The position numbers were made by a program, and so were the translations under genes. Below are positions 40,391 to 40,664 of a DNA stretch of 40,664 nucleotides, piece after piece (positions within the stretch are counted from its first letter, which is position 1; each line of letters begins with the position of its first letter). The stretch is from Patescibacteria group bacterium (lineage in GTDB: Bacteria > Patescibacteriota > Microgenomatia > Levybacterales > UBA12049). The DNA is taken from NCBI GenBank assembly GCA_023485715.1, contig JAMCZG010000030.1:1-40664 (forward strand), in the 5' to 3' direction. The notes beneath the pieces were generated by a model. It ran no database searches. It was not told where the DNA came from and saw nothing but the letters and a program-made list of their open reading frames with translations.

Positions 40391-40664
40391 TAAAATCTTA
40401 TTTCAACAAAATACTTTAAATAAATAATCTCCGGAATTAATTGCATTTTTCTTCCGATCATTATCGGGAATTTTAAAAATTGTATCAGGGGATAGTAAGT
40501 AGAAAAATTAAGAAAATTTTTGGGTTTTCTCGAATAAATTCTGTCGAATTCTTTTTTTGTCAAACCTAATTTCTCGATAACGTAATCTATAATCTCTTCT
40601 TTATACGGGTAATTCGTATTTTGGATTTCCCTTAATGCTTTTTCTCTTGTTAAAATCCCGCATA
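40390..40664 (-). CDS. Probable N-acetyl sugar amidotransferase (WbpG/PseA-like), C-terminal part only
   Basis: The gene enters from the right edge; only about 90 C-terminal residues are visible. They read CGILTREKALREIQ, then YPYKEEIIDYVIEKLGLTKKEFDRI and FLNFSTYYPLIQFLKF. I associate this pattern (a helical REKAL segment followed by KLGLTKKEF and a YPLI tail) with the end of N-acetyl sugar amidotransferases, which turn a sugar carbonyl into an acetamidino group in LPS/flagellin glycans, related to asparagine synthase. The assignment is from memory of family endings and the catalytic part is outside the window. It shares TAATG with the next GT2. Similar endings exist in other ATP-pyrophosphatase enzymes. 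Confidence 0.55.
   Translation of the reverse strand, partial: CGILTREKALREIQNTNYPYKEEIIDYVIEKLGLTKKEFDRIYSRKPKNFLNFSTYYPLIQFLKFPIMIGRKMQLIPEIIYLKYFVEIRF

Overview
The window reads as a piece of a low-GC (roughly mid-30s percent by eye) bacterial chromosome, most likely a Candidate Phyla Radiation / Patescibacteria member and probably of the Microgenomates type. The reasons are a compact dcw cell-wall cluster, a MurE-like ligase without its N-terminal domain, a short RecO, a DUF4012 protein, a GlyQS-type glycyl-tRNA synthetase and a very long run of glycosyltransferases with a few bases between genes. This placement is inferred from gene content; no rRNA gene is present. The genetic code looks standard (TAA, TAG and TGA all end genes).

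Region 1 (1-5100, minus strand) is cell wall and division: mraZ, rsmH, an FtsL-like protein, a class B penicillin-binding protein, a short MurE-like ligase and a pgeF (YfiH) gene cut by the window edge. Upstream of mraZ is a four-copy, 10-bp-spaced AAAGTGG-type repeat on a sigma-70-like promoter, a convincing MraZ autoregulatory operator. Region 2 (5170-9930, minus) holds two unrecognised small genes, glyQS, recO and a DUF4012 membrane protein.

Region 3 (9933-24435, minus, with one plus-strand DUF523/TudS-like gene at 13955) is a surface-polysaccharide locus: a phosphoglycosyl transferase that can start a lipid-linked glycan, a GDP-mannose pyrophosphorylase, GT4 and GT2 glycosyltransferases, a hexapeptide acyltransferase, an ArnT/GT39-like membrane transferase, and a 1040-residue fusion of an O-antigen-ligase-like half with a GT-C-like half. 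Region 4 (24498-34742) continues with a plus-strand methyltransferase and a minus-strand operon of multi-membrane GT-C-like proteins, a methyltransferase and a polyprenyl-phosphate sugar transferase. Region 5 (34921-40664) has three tandem plus-strand SAM methyltransferases facing a minus-strand operon of two GT4s, a GT2 and the end of a probable N-acetyl-sugar amidotransferase.

Together the genes would charge a lipid carrier, make GDP-mannose, assemble and decorate (acetyl, methyl, amidino-type) a surface glycan, and attach or polymerise it outside the membrane. No Wzx flippase or ABC exporter is visible here. Recurring oddities are apparent gene decay near gene ends (an in-frame TAG in murE, an in-frame TAA in a GT2, a one-base frameshift in a GT4, a GT4 cut at its domain boundary), short 7-bp tandem repeats inside coding sequence, and promoters whose -10 box lies only 6-9 nt from the start codon, implying leaderless mRNAs. 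No CRISPR array, tRNA, rRNA, transposase or gene-free stretch over 300 bases was found.
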